A stretch of DNA of 64,000 bases from Vibrio hepatarius (GTDB lineage Bacteria > Pseudomonadota > Gammaproteobacteria > Enterobacterales > Vibrionaceae): positions 1-64,000 of the forward strand of contig NZ_JAATOO010000012.1 of NCBI RefSeq assembly GCF_011806575.1, given 5' to 3'. The position numbers and the translations under genes are program-made. Under the pieces are notes generated by a model. It was not told the origin of the DNA. It ran no database searches and saw only the letters and a list, made by a program, of their open reading frames with translations. Positions 1 to 10,307 of the stretch are shown one piece after another (the stretch's first letter is position 1; each line of letters opens with the position of its first letter).

Positions 1-296
1 TGGCAGACTTGATGAACAAACTGTCCCAACAAACCCAGCGCAACCTTAGTATCTTTTACTAGCAACTGAGGCGTATTGGCGTCAATCGCTTTGCTGACTA
101 ATAGTGCGCTAGCGCCCGCTTCAACCGCCTTATCGGCAAAGTCGTGAGCGTCAAAACGCTCGCCGACTAATGCAACAAACAGTGAGCCAGATTCAATGGT
201 TCTGGTATCGGTTGAGACTTTATCAATCGCAACATCATCACCAATAAGCTGCGCGTCGAGCACGTCAACTAACTGAGAAAGCATCAAGGTGATCAT
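1..296 (-). CDS. murF: MurF, UDP-MurNAc-tripeptide:D-Ala-D-Ala ligase (N-terminal part)
   Basis: MurF adds D-Ala-D-Ala to UDP-MurNAc-tripeptide in the cytoplasm, the last soluble step of peptidoglycan precursor synthesis. Only the first 98 codons are present; the gene continues past the window edge. The translation begins [19 protein letters not shown] and contains the family's N-terminal signature VSTDTR and [17 protein letters not shown], very close to E. coli MurF. The ATG overlaps the murE stop codon in an ATGA arrangement, so the two are translationally coupled. The ATP-binding P-loop lies outside the window, so integrity cannot be judged. Confidence 0.93.
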   Translation of the reverse strand, partial: MITLMLSQLVDVLDAQLIGDDVAIDKVSTDTRTIESGSLFVALVGERFDAHDFADKAVEAGASALLVSKAIDANTPQLLVKDTKVALGLLGQFVHQVC

Positions 297-1777
297 TGAC
301 TCAGCTCCAATAGTTGCATTGCAGACTCTCGATCTGAGTAATGTACCGTTTCTGTCGCCAGCACTTGATAATCTTCGTGTCCTTTACCTGCGAGCAAAAT
401 AATGTCGTTCTCACTGCTGTTGTTCAACGCGTGTTGCAGCGCTTTAAAACGCTCGTGCTCGACAATTGCTCCGCTCGGCTGATTCATACCCGCGAGCATA
501 TCTTGGACGATCAACTGAGGAGACTCGCTACGCGGGTTATCGTCAGTCAGAATCACTTTGTTGGCTAACCGTTCACCGATACTCGCCATCATTGGACGCT
601 TACCTGTATCTCGGTCCCCGCCGCAACCAAAGATCGCCCATAGCTTGCCAGTACAATGTACGCGCAGTGCTAGCAAAGCTTTTTCTAACGCATCAGGTGT
701 GTGTGCATAATCGACGACAATTTTGGCTTTACCTTCGCGTTGGAACAGTTCCATACGGCCAAGAACCGGTTTCAACTCGCTTGCTGACTCAATCAGTTGT
801 TGCTTGTCAAAACCTAAAGCGAGTAGTGTAGCGAACGCAACCAATACGTTATTTGCATTGAACTCACCGATTAGTGGTACGGTAAATTCACCGTCACCAA
901 AGCTGCCCGTGAACGCAAGGGAGATTCCCTCTTCTGAGTACTCGACATGTTTGGCGTAAACCGCGTTTTTCGCCTGAGTGGGCTTAAGAGAGACTGCCAA
1001 CGTATTGTCTAGTTGTAGCGCCCATTTTGCACCGACTGGATCGTCAATATTGATCACTGGAGTTTCACAAAGGTGCTGAGTGAATAGTGACAGCTTAGCG
1101 CGCTCGTACTCTTTCATCGTACCGTGGTAGTCGAGGTGGTCTCGACTGAGGTTGGTAAACACACCAGCTTTAAATGGCAGCGTCTTAACGCGCCCTTGCA
1201 CTAACCCATGCGATGAAATCTCCATCGCAGTGTACTGCGCACCTTGTGTCTCTAACTCGGCCAGCGTGTACTGAATTTCAATGGCGTTACCGGTCGTATT
1301 CGCAGCTGGTTGTAGTGCGTCTAAGAAACCATTTCCCGTTGTCCCCAACACAGCGGCACGTTGGTTAACCAGTTCAAGCCACTGAGCGATGAGTTGAGTA
1401 ATGGTGGTTTTGCCGTTGGTGCCTGTCACACCAATCAACTGCATGTTGTTTAGGGGATACAAACGTGCAGCCAGCGCAGACAGCTCTTTGTCTAGCTCTT
1501 CAATGTAAACAACAGGAACATTGCCATGGAACTCAACATGAGCATGGCTGTGGGTATCGCTCGCTTGGGCGATCACCGCGTTAGCACCACGCTCGATGGC
1601 AGACGCAATATAGTCACGACCATCTACCGCATGACCTTTAATCGCAACAAACGTTGTGCCTTGAGTCACCTTTCGGCTATCTAATTCCAAATGAGAAACC
1701 ATCACTTCATCGGTAGGCGTTGTCGGAAGTTCCGCCCACGGTTCGAGTAATGTCGAGAGTGTGAGTTGTATAGACAT
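293..1777 (-). CDS. murE: MurE, UDP-MurNAc-L-Ala-D-Glu:meso-diaminopimelate ligase
   Basis: MurE adds meso-diaminopimelate to UDP-MurNAc-dipeptide. The 494-aa length is normal. The P-loop GTNGKTT is at residues 119-125, the SSHGL segment and the DHLDYHGTM region follow in the central Mur ligase domain, and the C-terminal domain carries DDNPRSE, the DNPR motif that selects meso-DAP over lysine. The longer reading frame opens with a TTG at 1789, but a GAGAG Shine-Dalgarno lies between that TTG and the ATG at 1777, so I take 1777 as the start. It follows ftsI by 12 bases and overlaps murF by 4. Confidence 0.97.
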   Translation of the reverse strand: MSIQLTLSTLLEPWAELPTTPTDEVMVSHLELDSRKVTQGTTFVAIKGHAVDGRDYIASAIERGANAVIAQASDTHSHAHVEFHGNVPVVYIEELDKELSALAARLYPLNNMQLIGVTGTNGKTTITQLIAQWLELVNQRAAVLGTTGNGFLDALQPAANTTGNAIEIQYTLAELETQGAQYTAMEISSHGLVQGRVKTLPFKAGVFTNLSRDHLDYHGTMKEYERAKLSLFTQHLCETPVINIDDPVGAKWALQLDNTLAVSLKPTQAKNAVYAKHVEYSEEGISLAFTGSFGDGEFTVPLIGEFNANNVLVAFATLLALGFDKQQLIESASELKPVLGRMELFQREGKAKIVVDYAHTPDALEKALLALRVHCTGKLWAIFGCGGDRDTGKRPMMASIGERLANKVILTDDNPRSESPQLIVQDMLAGMNQPSGAIVEHERFKALQHALNNSSENDIILLAGKGHEDYQVLATETVHYSDRESAMQLLELSQ

Positions 1778-1789
1778 AGAGTCTCTCAA

Positions 1790-3517
1790 TTAATTATCTT
1801 TAAATCTGTTTTCGTCAGGCGCCACGTTGAGTATTTGCAGCGTGCCTTTTAAAATCTCTGAGAATACAGGCCCCGCAACCGAACCACCGTAGTAGTTATC
1901 GCCTTGCGGTTCGTTGACCACCACCACCAAAGCCACTCTCGGGTCACTTGCTGGAGCAATACCCGCGGTGTAAGCGAAATATTCATCGCCATAGCCACCT
2001 GCGATCGCTTTACGTGATGTGCCTGTTTTTGCCGCCACGCGATATCCCGGAACCGCAGCTTTTGTCGCTGTACCGCCTGGTTGCGTAACCGTCTCAAGCA
2101 TAGCAAGAACTTTACGTGCGTTCTCACGATCAATAACTTGTTTTGAGAAGTCTTGCTGATTGTTTTCAATAATATGAACAGGCTGGTACTTACCTAAGTT
2201 ACCCAGCGTGGCATAAGCATGCGCAAGTTGCAGCGGAGTAATGGTTAGACCATAACCAAACGAGAGCGTCGCGATCTCAAACTTCGACCAACGACGGCGG
2301 TTAGGAAAAATGCCTTGAGTCTCACCAACGAGGTTCAAACCAGAAACCTGACCAAAACCGACCGAGCTGTACATTCCCAGCAGCGCTTCTAACGGCATAT
2401 CAAGAGCCAGCTTCGCCACACCGATGTTACTCGACTTTTTCAAGATGGTTGTGAGGTCGGCTTTACCAACTTTGGAAACATCCCGTACGCGGCTACCACC
2501 GATCTGCATAACCCCACGTCCGGTGTCGATAACAGTTTTATCGTTCGCCACTCCGTTTTCCAGCGCGGCGAGTACCACAAACGGTTTAATTGTCGAGCCT
2601 GGTTCAAACGCATCGGTAATAACGCGGTTACGCATTTTCGCCGACTGTAGATCTGAGCGGTTGTTCGGGTTGTAAGATGGCGCGTTGACCATCGCTAATA
2701 CTTCGCCGGTCTTCACATCAAGAATAACCGCAGAGCCAGAGGTGGCGCGGTAATCGGCCACCGCCTGCTTAATCGCTCGGTAAGCGATCGCTTGGATACG
2801 CTGGTCGATAGTTAATTGCAGCGGCTTGCCTTCTTCACGTTCTTCCAGTGAGATGTTTTCGACTACGCGGCCATAACGGTCTTTACGGATAATGCGTTTG
2901 CCCGCTTCACCAGTAAGCCATTTATCGTAGCTGCGCTCAACGCCTTCCAGACCATGCCCGTCGATACCAGTCACGCCAACTAAGTGAGCACTAACCTCAC
3001 CTGCTGGGTAGTAACGACGAGACTCGGCTTTTAGGCCAATACCAGACAGTCGCAACTCACGAATGTAATGAGCCATAGCCGGACTAACTTGGCGCTGAAG
3101 ATAAATAAAGCGGCGGGATTTATTGTCGTTAATCTTGTTGATCAGGTCGTCACGTTTCAGACCTAATACGTCCGCGAGCGCGTGCCAGCGGTCGATATCA
3201 CGCAAGCCACCTTCTTTAAAGATGGTTACCGGGTCAGCCCATACGGCTTCGACAGGGACACTCACCGCAAGTGGTTCACCATTGCGATCAGAGATAATAC
3301 CGCGTGCAGAATGTAGGGTTTTTGCCCTGACAGAGCGCAGATCACCTTGTTTGATAAGATTATCGGGCTCGACAATTTGGATATAGCCGATACGACCGAC
3401 TAAGGCGGCAAAAGCACAAAAGACAAAGAACAACACCAAATAAAAACGCCAACGAATCAACGTTACTGGTTGTTCTGCTTCCTGTTTCTTTACTGGTGTG
3501 ACTTTTTTTGTGCTCAT
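1790..3517 (-). CDS. ftsI: FtsI (PBP3), septal peptidoglycan transpeptidase
   Basis: FtsI cross-links septal peptidoglycan in the divisome and is the target of aztreonam-type beta-lactams. The protein is 575 aa with a short cytoplasmic tail, one membrane anchor at about residues 24-44, a pedestal domain, and a transpeptidase domain. The three active-site motifs are intact: STIK at 308-311, SSN at 362-364 and KTGT at 497-500. The ATG overlaps the ftsL stop codon by 4 bases, as is usual in dcw clusters. No truncation or motif loss is seen. Confidence 0.97.
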   Translation of the reverse strand: MSTKKVTPVKKQEAEQPVTLIRWRFYLVLFFVFCAFAALVGRIGYIQIVEPDNLIKQGDLRSVRAKTLHSARGIISDRNGEPLAVSVPVEAVWADPVTIFKEGGLRDIDRWHALADVLGLKRDDLINKINDNKSRRFIYLQRQVSPAMAHYIRELRLSGIGLKAESRRYYPAGEVSAHLVGVTGIDGHGLEGVERSYDKWLTGEAGKRIIRKDRYGRVVENISLEEREEGKPLQLTIDQRIQAIAYRAIKQAVADYRATSGSAVILDVKTGEVLAMVNAPSYNPNNRSDLQSAKMRNRVITDAFEPGSTIKPFVVLAALENGVANDKTVIDTGRGVMQIGGSRVRDVSKVGKADLTTILKKSSNIGVAKLALDMPLEALLGMYSSVGFGQVSGLNLVGETQGIFPNRRRWSKFEIATLSFGYGLTITPLQLAHAYATLGNLGKYQPVHIIENNQQDFSKQVIDRENARKVLAMLETVTQPGGTATKAAVPGYRVAAKTGTSRKAIAGGYGDEYFAYTAGIAPASDPRVALVVVVNEPQGDNYYGGSVAGPVFSEILKGTLQILNVAPDENRFKDN

Positions 3518-3831
3518 GGGAGATGAATAACAACTTCTTTATCTGATTCCGGACGCTTCATTTCAAGTTCGTCTTTTGCAACAGACTGAACGCGGCTATG
3601 TTCCGCCAGCGCCGTTTCTTCCAACAGTAAGTTTCGCCACTCGCTATCCAAGCGTTCACGCTCAACAAGCGCTTGATCTTTTTCAGTGATCGCCTGACGT
3701 GTGTGGTGAGTGGTAAACACCACGCCCATTGCGCTGGCAAAGATCAAAACCAATATGACAAGAGGGACTCGTCCTACTGTCAGTAGGTCAAGCGCTATCA
3801 ATTTGGCTAAGTTGTGGGTCTGCTTACTCAT
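3514..3831 (-). CDS. ftsL: FtsL, divisome membrane protein
   Basis: FtsL is a small bitopic membrane protein that, with FtsB and FtsQ, signals to FtsWI to start septal synthesis. The 105-aa protein has a cytoplasmic N-terminus, one membrane span around residues 18-38 and a periplasmic part predicted to be coiled coil. Sequence is weakly conserved in this family, so the call rests on size, topology and position: six bases after rsmH and overlapping ftsI. It ends KEVVIHLP, resembling gamma-proteobacterial FtsL. Confidence 0.92.
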   Translation of the reverse strand: MSKQTHNLAKLIALDLLTVGRVPLVILVLIFASAMGVVFTTHHTRQAITEKDQALVERERLDSEWRNLLLEETALAEHSRVQSVAKDELEMKRPESDKEVVIHLP

Positions 3832-3837
3832 TGGCGA

Positions 3838-4788
3838 TTAGAGTTTTTCTGCGATACGTAATACTGAGCTGCGAGAACGAGTGTTGACTTCAACTTCTTG
3901 TTTTGACGGTTTGATTGCTTTACCTACCGCTTTCAAATTCGCGCTACCCAGCGCTTTGATTTGTTCTTCGGTCAGAGGGATTCCGTGTGGCACTTCTGGT
4001 CCTTTGCTCTCTTTGCGGATAAAGCGTTTAACCATGCGATCTTCCAACGAGTGGAAACTGATCACTGACAGTCGACCTTGAGGAGCAAGAATGCTCGCCG
4101 CGCCTTTCAATGCGGTATCAATTTCTTCCAACTCACTGTTGATGTAAATACGAAAAGCCTGAAAAGCACGAGTCGCCGGATGTTTTTTCTCTTTGAAGCT
4201 TTTTGGCGCTGCGTCTGAAATCAGTTTTGCCAATTGACCTGTACGCGTCAGTGGTTCGTTTTCTTCGTTTTCACGATACGCAACGATAGCTTTAGCGATA
4301 CGGCGAGCGTGTTTATCTTCACCGAATTCACGAATCACCCAAGTGATGTCATCAAGATCCGCTTCCATCAACCATTGTGACACTGGGATACCTGATGTCG
4401 GGTCCATACGCATATCTAACGGACCGTCTTTCATAAAGCTAAAACCGCGCTCGGCGTCGTCTAACTGAGGAGAAGAAACGCCCAAATCAAGTAGTACACC
4501 ATCAACCTTACCAACTAGGTCGTACCGTTGCGCATATTCCGCCATACCAGAGAAAGGACCGTGAATAATGGTAAAGCGAGGATCATCGATTTTTTTAGCT
4601 TCTTCAATCGCTTGCGGGTCACGGTCGATACTAAATAAACGACCATTTTCACCAAGCTTGGATAATATCTGACGGCTATGACCACCACGACCGAATGTAC
4701 CATCGATATACGTACCATCTGGTTTAATCGCCAGCCCATCGATTGATTCATGAAGTAATACAGAAATGTGTTTAAATGCTTCGGTCAT
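3838..4788 (-). CDS. rsmH: RsmH, 16S rRNA m4C1402 methyltransferase
   Basis: RsmH (MraW) uses S-adenosylmethionine to N4-methylate C1402 in the ribosomal P site. The 316-aa length fits. It shows the SAM-binding motif [12 protein letters not shown] near residue 30, the [12 protein letters not shown] motif, and the [12 protein letters not shown] motif near the C-terminus. In many bacteria mraZ precedes this gene; here only about 130 bases separate it from the rnpB terminator, leaving no room for mraZ. The gene therefore heads the dcw cluster. A GAG-type ribosome site lies about 9 bases before the ATG. Confidence 0.97.
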   Translation of the reverse strand: MTEAFKHISVLLHESIDGLAIKPDGTYIDGTFGRGGHSRQILSKLGENGRLFSIDRDPQAIEEAKKIDDPRFTIIHGPFSGMAEYAQRYDLVGKVDGVLLDLGVSSPQLDDAERGFSFMKDGPLDMRMDPTSGIPVSQWLMEADLDDITWVIREFGEDKHARRIAKAIVAYRENEENEPLTRTGQLAKLISDAAPKSFKEKKHPATRAFQAFRIYINSELEEIDTALKGAASILAPQGRLSVISFHSLEDRMVKRFIRKESKGPEVPHGIPLTEEQIKALGSANLKAVGKAIKPSKQEVEVNTRSRSSVLRIAEKL

Positions 4789-4889
4789 AGTAATCTCGTT
4801 TCAGCGTCACGTAGCCGGACTCATCAGTGTACCCATTTGAAAGGTTATCGCCACCTGAATACGACAGCAACACGTGATTTTGCGCTAAG

Positions 4890-4918
4890 TTTAATGCTTG
4901 TAAATTAAATTTGGTCAA
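4890..4918 (-). promoter_or_regulatory. Candidate promoter for the dcw cluster (rsmH)
   Basis: Read on the minus strand, TTGACC (4918-4913) and ATTAAA (4895-4890) are separated by 17 bases, a reasonable sigma-70 layout about 100 bases before rsmH. It lies between the rnpB terminator and the gene. This is pattern-based inference; the -10 element is weak. Confidence 0.4.
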
Positions 4919-4925
4919 TTAAAAG

Positions 4926-4963
4926 CAAAAAACCCATCATAACGGTGAAGTTACGATGGGTTT
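4926..4963 (-). terminator. Rho-independent terminator of rnpB
   Basis: On the minus strand a stem AACCCATC / GATGGGTT closes a 14-base loop and is followed by a T-run (4930 downward). It starts only about 6 bases after the predicted 3' end of RNase P RNA. Confidence 0.85.
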
Positions 4964-4968
4964 CGAAT

Positions 4969-5399
<431 letters not shown>

Positions 5400-5406
5400 A
5401 GGGCGG

Positions 5407-5435
5407 ATTGTATAGAGATTGATGGGGTGTGTCTA
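5407..5435 (-). promoter_or_regulatory. rnpB promoter
   Basis: On the minus strand TAGACA (5435-5430) and TACAAT (5412-5407) are separated by exactly 17 bases. Transcription would start 7-8 bases downstream, at the predicted 5' end of RNase P RNA, which supports both calls. Confidence 0.8.
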
Positions 5436-5508
5436 GCGAGATCACAGATATGATGAAACAAACGCTTCAATTGATGGTTTTTTATCCACCCAGACCACTT
5501 TATGAGGT

Positions 5509-6375
5509 TTAGTCTAAGTTTTCTAAGCCCCATTTATACAAAGCATTTTTCTTCAGGTTATAGATTTCAGCAGTAAGCGCGGCGGCTTTTTTCAGCGGCA
5601 GCTCTTTGGTCATGATCGACAAGGTGCGCGTGACTTCATCTGGCAAAGCGTTGTCAACATTGTTGGCGCGGTAGCCGTGGATCAGTAACGCCATCTCACC
5701 TTTTTGTTGATTTTCATCGGAACTCACCCACTCAACCAACTCTCCCAATGGCATACCTTGGATAGTCTCAAAAGTTTTGGTCAGTTCGCGCGCCAACACA
5801 ACTTCACGCTCAGGGCCGAGGATCTCAAGCATATCCGCCAAAGAGTCCAAAATACGATGTGGCGATTCGTAGAAGATACAGGTACGCTCTGCTTTAGCGA
5901 TTTCTAGGAATTTGTCTTTTCGACCTTTGCTTTTGGCTGGTAAAAAGCCTTCAAAGCTAAAGCGATCCGACGGCAACCCAGACGCACTCAATGCAGTAAC
6001 GACAGCACACGCACCAGGAAGTGGAACAACTTTAACGCCCGCCTGACGACACTGCGTCACAAGATGGTATCCTGGATCACTAATGAGTGGGGTACCCGCG
6101 TCAGAAACCAATGCAATCGAGTTTCCTGCTTTAAGTTTCTCAACTAATACTTGCGCTTTTTGCTGCTCGTTATGATCATGGAGAGCAAAGGTTTTAGTTT
6201 GAATACCGAAGTGAGATAGTAGCTTACCTGTATGACGGGTATCTTCAGCTGCAATTAGATCGACGTTAGATAACACGTCCAATGCTCGTTGAGTGATATC
6301 GCCTAAATTGCCGATTGGAGTTGGCACAATGTAGAGAGTTGGGATCTCTGTTGGTAAGGTTTTGTTATCTGTCAT
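5509..6375 (-). CDS. rsmI: RsmI, 16S rRNA 2'-O-methyltransferase (C1402)
   Basis: RsmI 2'-O-methylates C1402 of 16S rRNA, the same nucleotide that RsmH (3838-4788) N4-methylates, so the window encodes both enzymes. The 288-aa protein matches the tetrapyrrole-methylase fold: [15 protein letters not shown] near residue 15, [26 protein letters not shown] around residue 90, and FEGFLPAKS. The C-terminus includes the [14 protein letters not shown] segment typical of this family. It is transcribed toward rnpB and divergent from lpoA. Confidence 0.96.
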   Translation of the reverse strand: MTDNKTLPTEIPTLYIVPTPIGNLGDITQRALDVLSNVDLIAAEDTRHTGKLLSHFGIQTKTFALHDHNEQQKAQVLVEKLKAGNSIALVSDAGTPLISDPGYHLVTQCRQAGVKVVPLPGACAVVTALSASGLPSDRFSFEGFLPAKSKGRKDKFLEIAKAERTCIFYESPHRILDSLADMLEILGPEREVVLARELTKTFETIQGMPLGELVEWVSSDENQQKGEMALLIHGYRANNVDNALPDEVTRTLSIMTKELPLKKAAALTAEIYNLKKNALYKWGLENLD

Positions 6376-6438
6376 TTGTTTACCATCACTTCAACGATTA
6401 ATATAGACACAATTTTATACGGAATTAAGTAAGAACTC

Positions 6439-8253
6439 ATGGCCATGAAAAACCATAAGCGACTCAGTGTAACACGCTTACTCTCTCCTGTAGCCCTTGC
6501 TGTTGCATTGACAGCGTGTTCAACGTCACCATCAACCAGCCAGCGAGTTGATATTACTCTCGCACCAAATCAACCAACGCAAACTTACCTGATGCGTGCC
6601 GACAGCACGACGGGGAGTCAACAAAACGACTGGTTGATCATGGCGCTAAAAGCGGCGGTTGAAACTGGTGACGTTACGCAAGCAGAATTATTAGTAAAAC
6701 GTCTCGCTCGTCAATCTCTCACCGAAACTCAACAAGCAGAGTGGCAACTAACGCGCGCAGAACTGTTGATTAAGCAGGACAAGCAAGACGACGCACTCTC
6801 TCTACTGAACTTCCGTCCTGAGTGGCAATTGCCACAACAACAGTGGAAAGAATACCACCAACTTCGTGCATCTCTGTACACGGCTCAAAGTAACTTCTAT
6901 GAAGCAGCGCGTGAATTGACGTTCGAAAGCCAGTTTACCGCGCAGTCAGAGCAGCAGTTTATCTCTAACAGCATCTGGAACAACCTGACGCAATACTCTG
7001 CAGCACAACTGGATTCATTAAGTACACAGACTTCTGACGCTGTGCTCGCAGGTTGGGTACAACTCGCAGCGTATAACAAAAAATACGCTCACTCGTTGTC
7101 TCAACTTCAAGCGACGTTTGAAAACTGGCTAGCGGCAAATCCAACGCACCCAGCGGCAAAATATACGCCTCAAGCGATCAGCGACATCCTTTCGCTAGAG
7201 ATGGTAAAACCGGTTAACACCGCTCTGTTGTTACCGTTGTCCGGCAAATTTGCTAAGCAAGCACAGTTGATTCGTGACGGCTTTATGTTGGAACTGATGA
7301 ACGATAAAGAGCGTGATGAAAACGCAACACTGACCGTCATCGATACCAACGCGATTACGATTCCTCAGCTTGAGCAACAACTGATTGAAAAGAACATCGA
7401 CTTTATCGTTGGTCCGCTGATCAAGGACAACATTGAGAAACTACAAAAAGCCGAAGAGAACTTTGCACAGCCCGTGCCTATGCTAGCGCTGAACATTCCA
7501 GAGGACATCGAACCTAACGTCAGCACTTGCTACCTTGCACTGTCTCCAGAACAAGAAGTCGCCCAAGCAGCCAAACACTTAGCGGCTGAAGGCTATCAAT
7601 ACCCACTGATTCTGGCTCCACAAGGTCGCCTTGGTGAGCGTGTAGTCGAAGCGTTTGAACAAGAGTGGACAAAACACAGCTCAAACAAAGTGGCAGTTAA
7701 CTTGTTTGGCGATAAACGCCAATTGCAACGCAACATCAATAAAGTCTTTGGCTTACAAGAGAGTCAGCAAAATATCGCACAAATGAACTCACTGCTACGC
7801 ACGTCGCTAGAGAGTCAGCCTAGAAGCCGACGCGATATCGACGCGGTTTACATTGTTGCCAGCAACGCAGATTTAACTCTGATCAAGCCGTTTATCGAAG
7901 TTGCCATTAACCCAGATACAACGCCACCGAAACTGTTCTCAAACTCACGCAGTAACACCAGTCGTCATCAGTACGAAGACCTGACAGGCGTAACCTACAG
8001 CGACATCCCATTGCTGATCCATCCAGATGCAGCGCTGAAAGCGCAAATGGAAGAGTTGTGGCCAAAAGGTTCTTACGCTGAAATGAGACTGCAGGCGCTT
8101 GGCATGGACGCGTACCGTTTGACAGAGCACTTACCGCAGATGAAAGTCGTACCAAGCTACACGATTGACGGCAACACAGGGGTTTTATCCATTGACGAAA
8201 ACTGTGTCGTTCAACGTGAGATCAGTTGGGCCGAACACGGTGATGTTCAATAG
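6439..8253 (+). CDS. lpoA: LpoA, outer-membrane lipoprotein activator of PBP1A
   Basis: LpoA reaches from the outer membrane through the peptidoglycan to activate PBP1A. The 604-aa protein has a lipoprotein signal with lipobox LTAC and acylated Cys27, an N-terminal TPR-like helical domain to about residue 250, and a C-terminal domain resembling periplasmic binding proteins (from about 255, LLLPLSGKFAKQAQLIRDGF). Length is between the Haemophilus and E. coli forms. The stop codon overlaps yraN by 11 bases, so lpoA, yraN, diaA and dolP form an operon, as in other gammaproteobacteria. Confidence 0.96.
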   Translation: MAMKNHKRLSVTRLLSPVALAVALTACSTSPSTSQRVDITLAPNQPTQTYLMRADSTTGSQQNDWLIMALKAAVETGDVTQAELLVKRLARQSLTETQQAEWQLTRAELLIKQDKQDDALSLLNFRPEWQLPQQQWKEYHQLRASLYTAQSNFYEAARELTFESQFTAQSEQQFISNSIWNNLTQYSAAQLDSLSTQTSDAVLAGWVQLAAYNKKYAHSLSQLQATFENWLAANPTHPAAKYTPQAISDILSLEMVKPVNTALLLPLSGKFAKQAQLIRDGFMLELMNDKERDENATLTVIDTNAITIPQLEQQLIEKNIDFIVGPLIKDNIEKLQKAEENFAQPVPMLALNIPEDIEPNVSTCYLALSPEQEVAQAAKHLAAEGYQYPLILAPQGRLGERVVEAFEQEWTKHSSNKVAVNLFGDKRQLQRNINKVFGLQESQQNIAQMNSLLRTSLESQPRSRRDIDAVYIVASNADLTLIKPFIEVAINPDTTPPKLFSNSRSNTSRHQYEDLTGVTYSDIPLLIHPDAALKAQMEELWPKGSYAEMRLQALGMDAYRLTEHLPQMKVVPSYTIDGNTGVLSIDENCVVQREISWAEHGDVQ

Positions 8254-8605
8254 ACGCGCCAAAGGCCAACATTACGAAGCCGCAGCAGAAAAACATCTAT
8301 CTGCTTGCGGCCTCGTGTTAATTGAGCGAAACTTTCACACCAAAAGTGGAGAGTTAGACCTGATAATGCGCGATGGCCCAACCACAGTGTTTGTCGAAGT
8401 TCGTTACCGAAATAGTCAAGCCTATGGCCACGCAGCCGAAACGGTCACCCACCACAAAGCTCAAAAGCTTTATAAAGCCGCCAACATTTGGCTGATGAAG
8501 CAAGGCAAGTCCATCTATTCAACAGATATCCGCTTTGACGTCGTCGCTATCCATCGCCAAGGACAGCAAGTAGAGTGGATTAAAAACGCAATAACTCAAG
8601 GATAA
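8243..8605 (+). CDS. yraN: YraN, UPF0102 nuclease-fold protein
   Basis: A UPF0102 family protein of unproven function with a restriction-endonuclease-like fold. The visible nuclease-type residues are in GELDLIMRDG and VFVEVRYR (E, D, and E-x-R spacing) within residues 30-60 of the 120-aa product. The frame is open upstream into lpoA, but MFNRRAKGQHYE matches the family's N-terminus, so I start at 8243, overlapping the lpoA stop. Position between lpoA and diaA is the conserved one. Confidence 0.92.
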   Translation: MFNRRAKGQHYEAAAEKHLSACGLVLIERNFHTKSGELDLIMRDGPTTVFVEVRYRNSQAYGHAAETVTHHKAQKLYKAANIWLMKQGKSIYSTDIRFDVVAIHRQGQQVEWIKNAITQG

Positions 8606-9199
<594 letters not shown>

Positions 9200-9775
9200 A
9201 TGATGACGCTACTGAGAGCCTTAGTTCTGAGCTTTTTCGCCCTGTCTGTCACTGGTTGTGCAGGTTTGTTTGTTGCGGGCGCGGCGACTACAGCAAATAT
9301 CGTCACGGATCCTAGAACCACCAAAGAAATTTGGAATGATAGTAACCTCGAATTGGAAATTATGGGATTGGCGAATAAGCCTCCGTTCCGCACCGACACC
9401 CGTGTTACAGCCAGCTCTTACAACGGTACAGTGATTCTCATCGGCCAAGCTGCGACAGAAGACCTCAAGACTCAATTTGGGGAAAAAGCCCGTCAGGTAA
9501 AAGGTGTCTCTACCGTTTACAACCAACTCAAGGTTAAACGACCACTATCGATGGGTAACATCAGCCACGACAGCTGGATCACAACCAAAGTGAAATCTGC
9601 CCTATTAGCGAAGTCTGAACTTAACGGCGTAAAAGTCTCGGTGATTACTGAAGATAACGAAGTTTACTTGCTGGGGTACGTTTCTCGAGAGCATGCGGAT
9701 ATCGCAGCTGAAGTAGCGCGAAACATCTCTGGAGTGAAACAGGTGATCAAGGCGTTTCAATACGGTGACGAATAG
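9200..9775 (+). CDS. dolP: DolP (YraP), outer-membrane BON-domain lipoprotein
   Basis: DolP supports outer-membrane integrity and BAM complex function at the division site. The 191-aa protein has a signal peptide ending in lipobox VTGC (Cys20) and two BON domains, roughly residues 50-115 and 125-190, each with the typical V..GVV/L-G..A pattern (for example YNGTVILIGQA and NEVYLLGYV). It begins directly after the diaA stop with ATGATG; either Met could be the start. It is the last gene of the lpoA operon and is followed by a terminator. Confidence 0.94.
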   Translation: MMTLLRALVLSFFALSVTGCAGLFVAGAATTANIVTDPRTTKEIWNDSNLELEIMGLANKPPFRTDTRVTASSYNGTVILIGQAATEDLKTQFGEKARQVKGVSTVYNQLKVKRPLSMGNISHDSWITTKVKSALLAKSELNGVKVSVITEDNEVYLLGYVSREHADIAAEVARNISGVKQVIKAFQYGDE

Positions 9776-9799
9776 TCTTAAATCAGATTTTCAGGTAAG

Positions 9800-9829
9800 A
9801 AAAAAGCAGCGGTAAACGCTGCTTTTTTT
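9800..9829. terminator. Bidirectional terminator between dolP and sspB
   Basis: AAAAAAGCAGCG, a short loop, then CGCTGCTTTTTTT: a GC stem flanked by A-run and T-run, usable on both strands for the convergent dolP and sspB. It overlaps the last codon region of sspB slightly. Confidence 0.85.
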
Positions 9830-10298
9830 ATTTCACGACTCGTAAGCTTGGACGACCTTTGGGTCTTGGAGGCTCGCTATCAGAATCCGCGTCGCTGTGT
9901 TCAGCGCTTGCTTCGGCTAAAGAGGTTGTATCTTCTTCCTCAATAAGCCCTTCTTCAAACTCATCCATGTAACCTTCTTCAGGTTCAAACATGGTTCCTG
10001 CACCATTTTCACGAGCATAAATCGCTTGTACGGCATAAAGTGGCACAATCACTGAATGTGGTCGACCACCGAAACGAGCATTAAACGTGATCGCTTCATT
10101 GCCAAGCTCCAAGTTCCCCACAGCTCGCGGAGCAATATTCAAAATGATTTGTCCATCTTGAATAAACTCTTCCGGAACTCGTACCCCTGGAAGCATCGCC
10201 GCTACGACTAAATGCGGCGTTAAATCATTGTCCACCAGCCACTCATAATATGCTCGAAGCATATACGGACGACGTGGTGTCATATTTGCAATATCCAT
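9828..10298 (-). CDS. sspB: SspB, ClpXP adaptor for ssrA-tagged proteins
   Basis: SspB delivers ssrA-tagged stalled polypeptides, and cleaved RseA, to ClpXP. The 156-aa protein begins MDIANMTPRRPYMLRAYYEW, has the substrate-binding core (LNIAPRAVGNLELG, FNARFGG), an acidic flexible linker of about 50 residues, and the conserved ClpX-binding tail GRPSLRVVK. Because DegS (18395) starts RseA cleavage, two parts of the sigma-E pathway lie in this window. It is 9 bases downstream of sspA, in one operon. Confidence 0.97.
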   Translation of the reverse strand: MDIANMTPRRPYMLRAYYEWLVDNDLTPHLVVAAMLPGVRVPEEFIQDGQIILNIAPRAVGNLELGNEAITFNARFGGRPHSVIVPLYAVQAIYARENGAGTMFEPEEGYMDEFEEGLIEEEDTTSLAEASAEHSDADSDSEPPRPKGRPSLRVVK

Positions 10299-10307
10299 TA
10301 GCCTTGA

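Noticed and set aside
4795..4830. Minus-strand CTGATGAGTCCG followed by GCTGAAAC before rsmH resembles a hammerhead ribozyme core.
   Set aside because: The stretch between the two core parts does not form stem II (only GTC/GAC can pair, with three extra bases before GAAA), and I see no matching stems I and III or cleavage site.
4789..4870. MraZ-box repeats (TGGG spaced by about 10 bases) before rsmH.
   Set aside because: Only one TGGG and one TGGC occur, 18 bases apart, not the expected periodic direct repeats.
6439..8253. LpoA shorter than the E. coli protein (604 against about 678 aa), possibly truncated.
   Set aside because: Signal peptide, TPR-like and C-terminal domains are all present; shorter forms are normal outside enterics.
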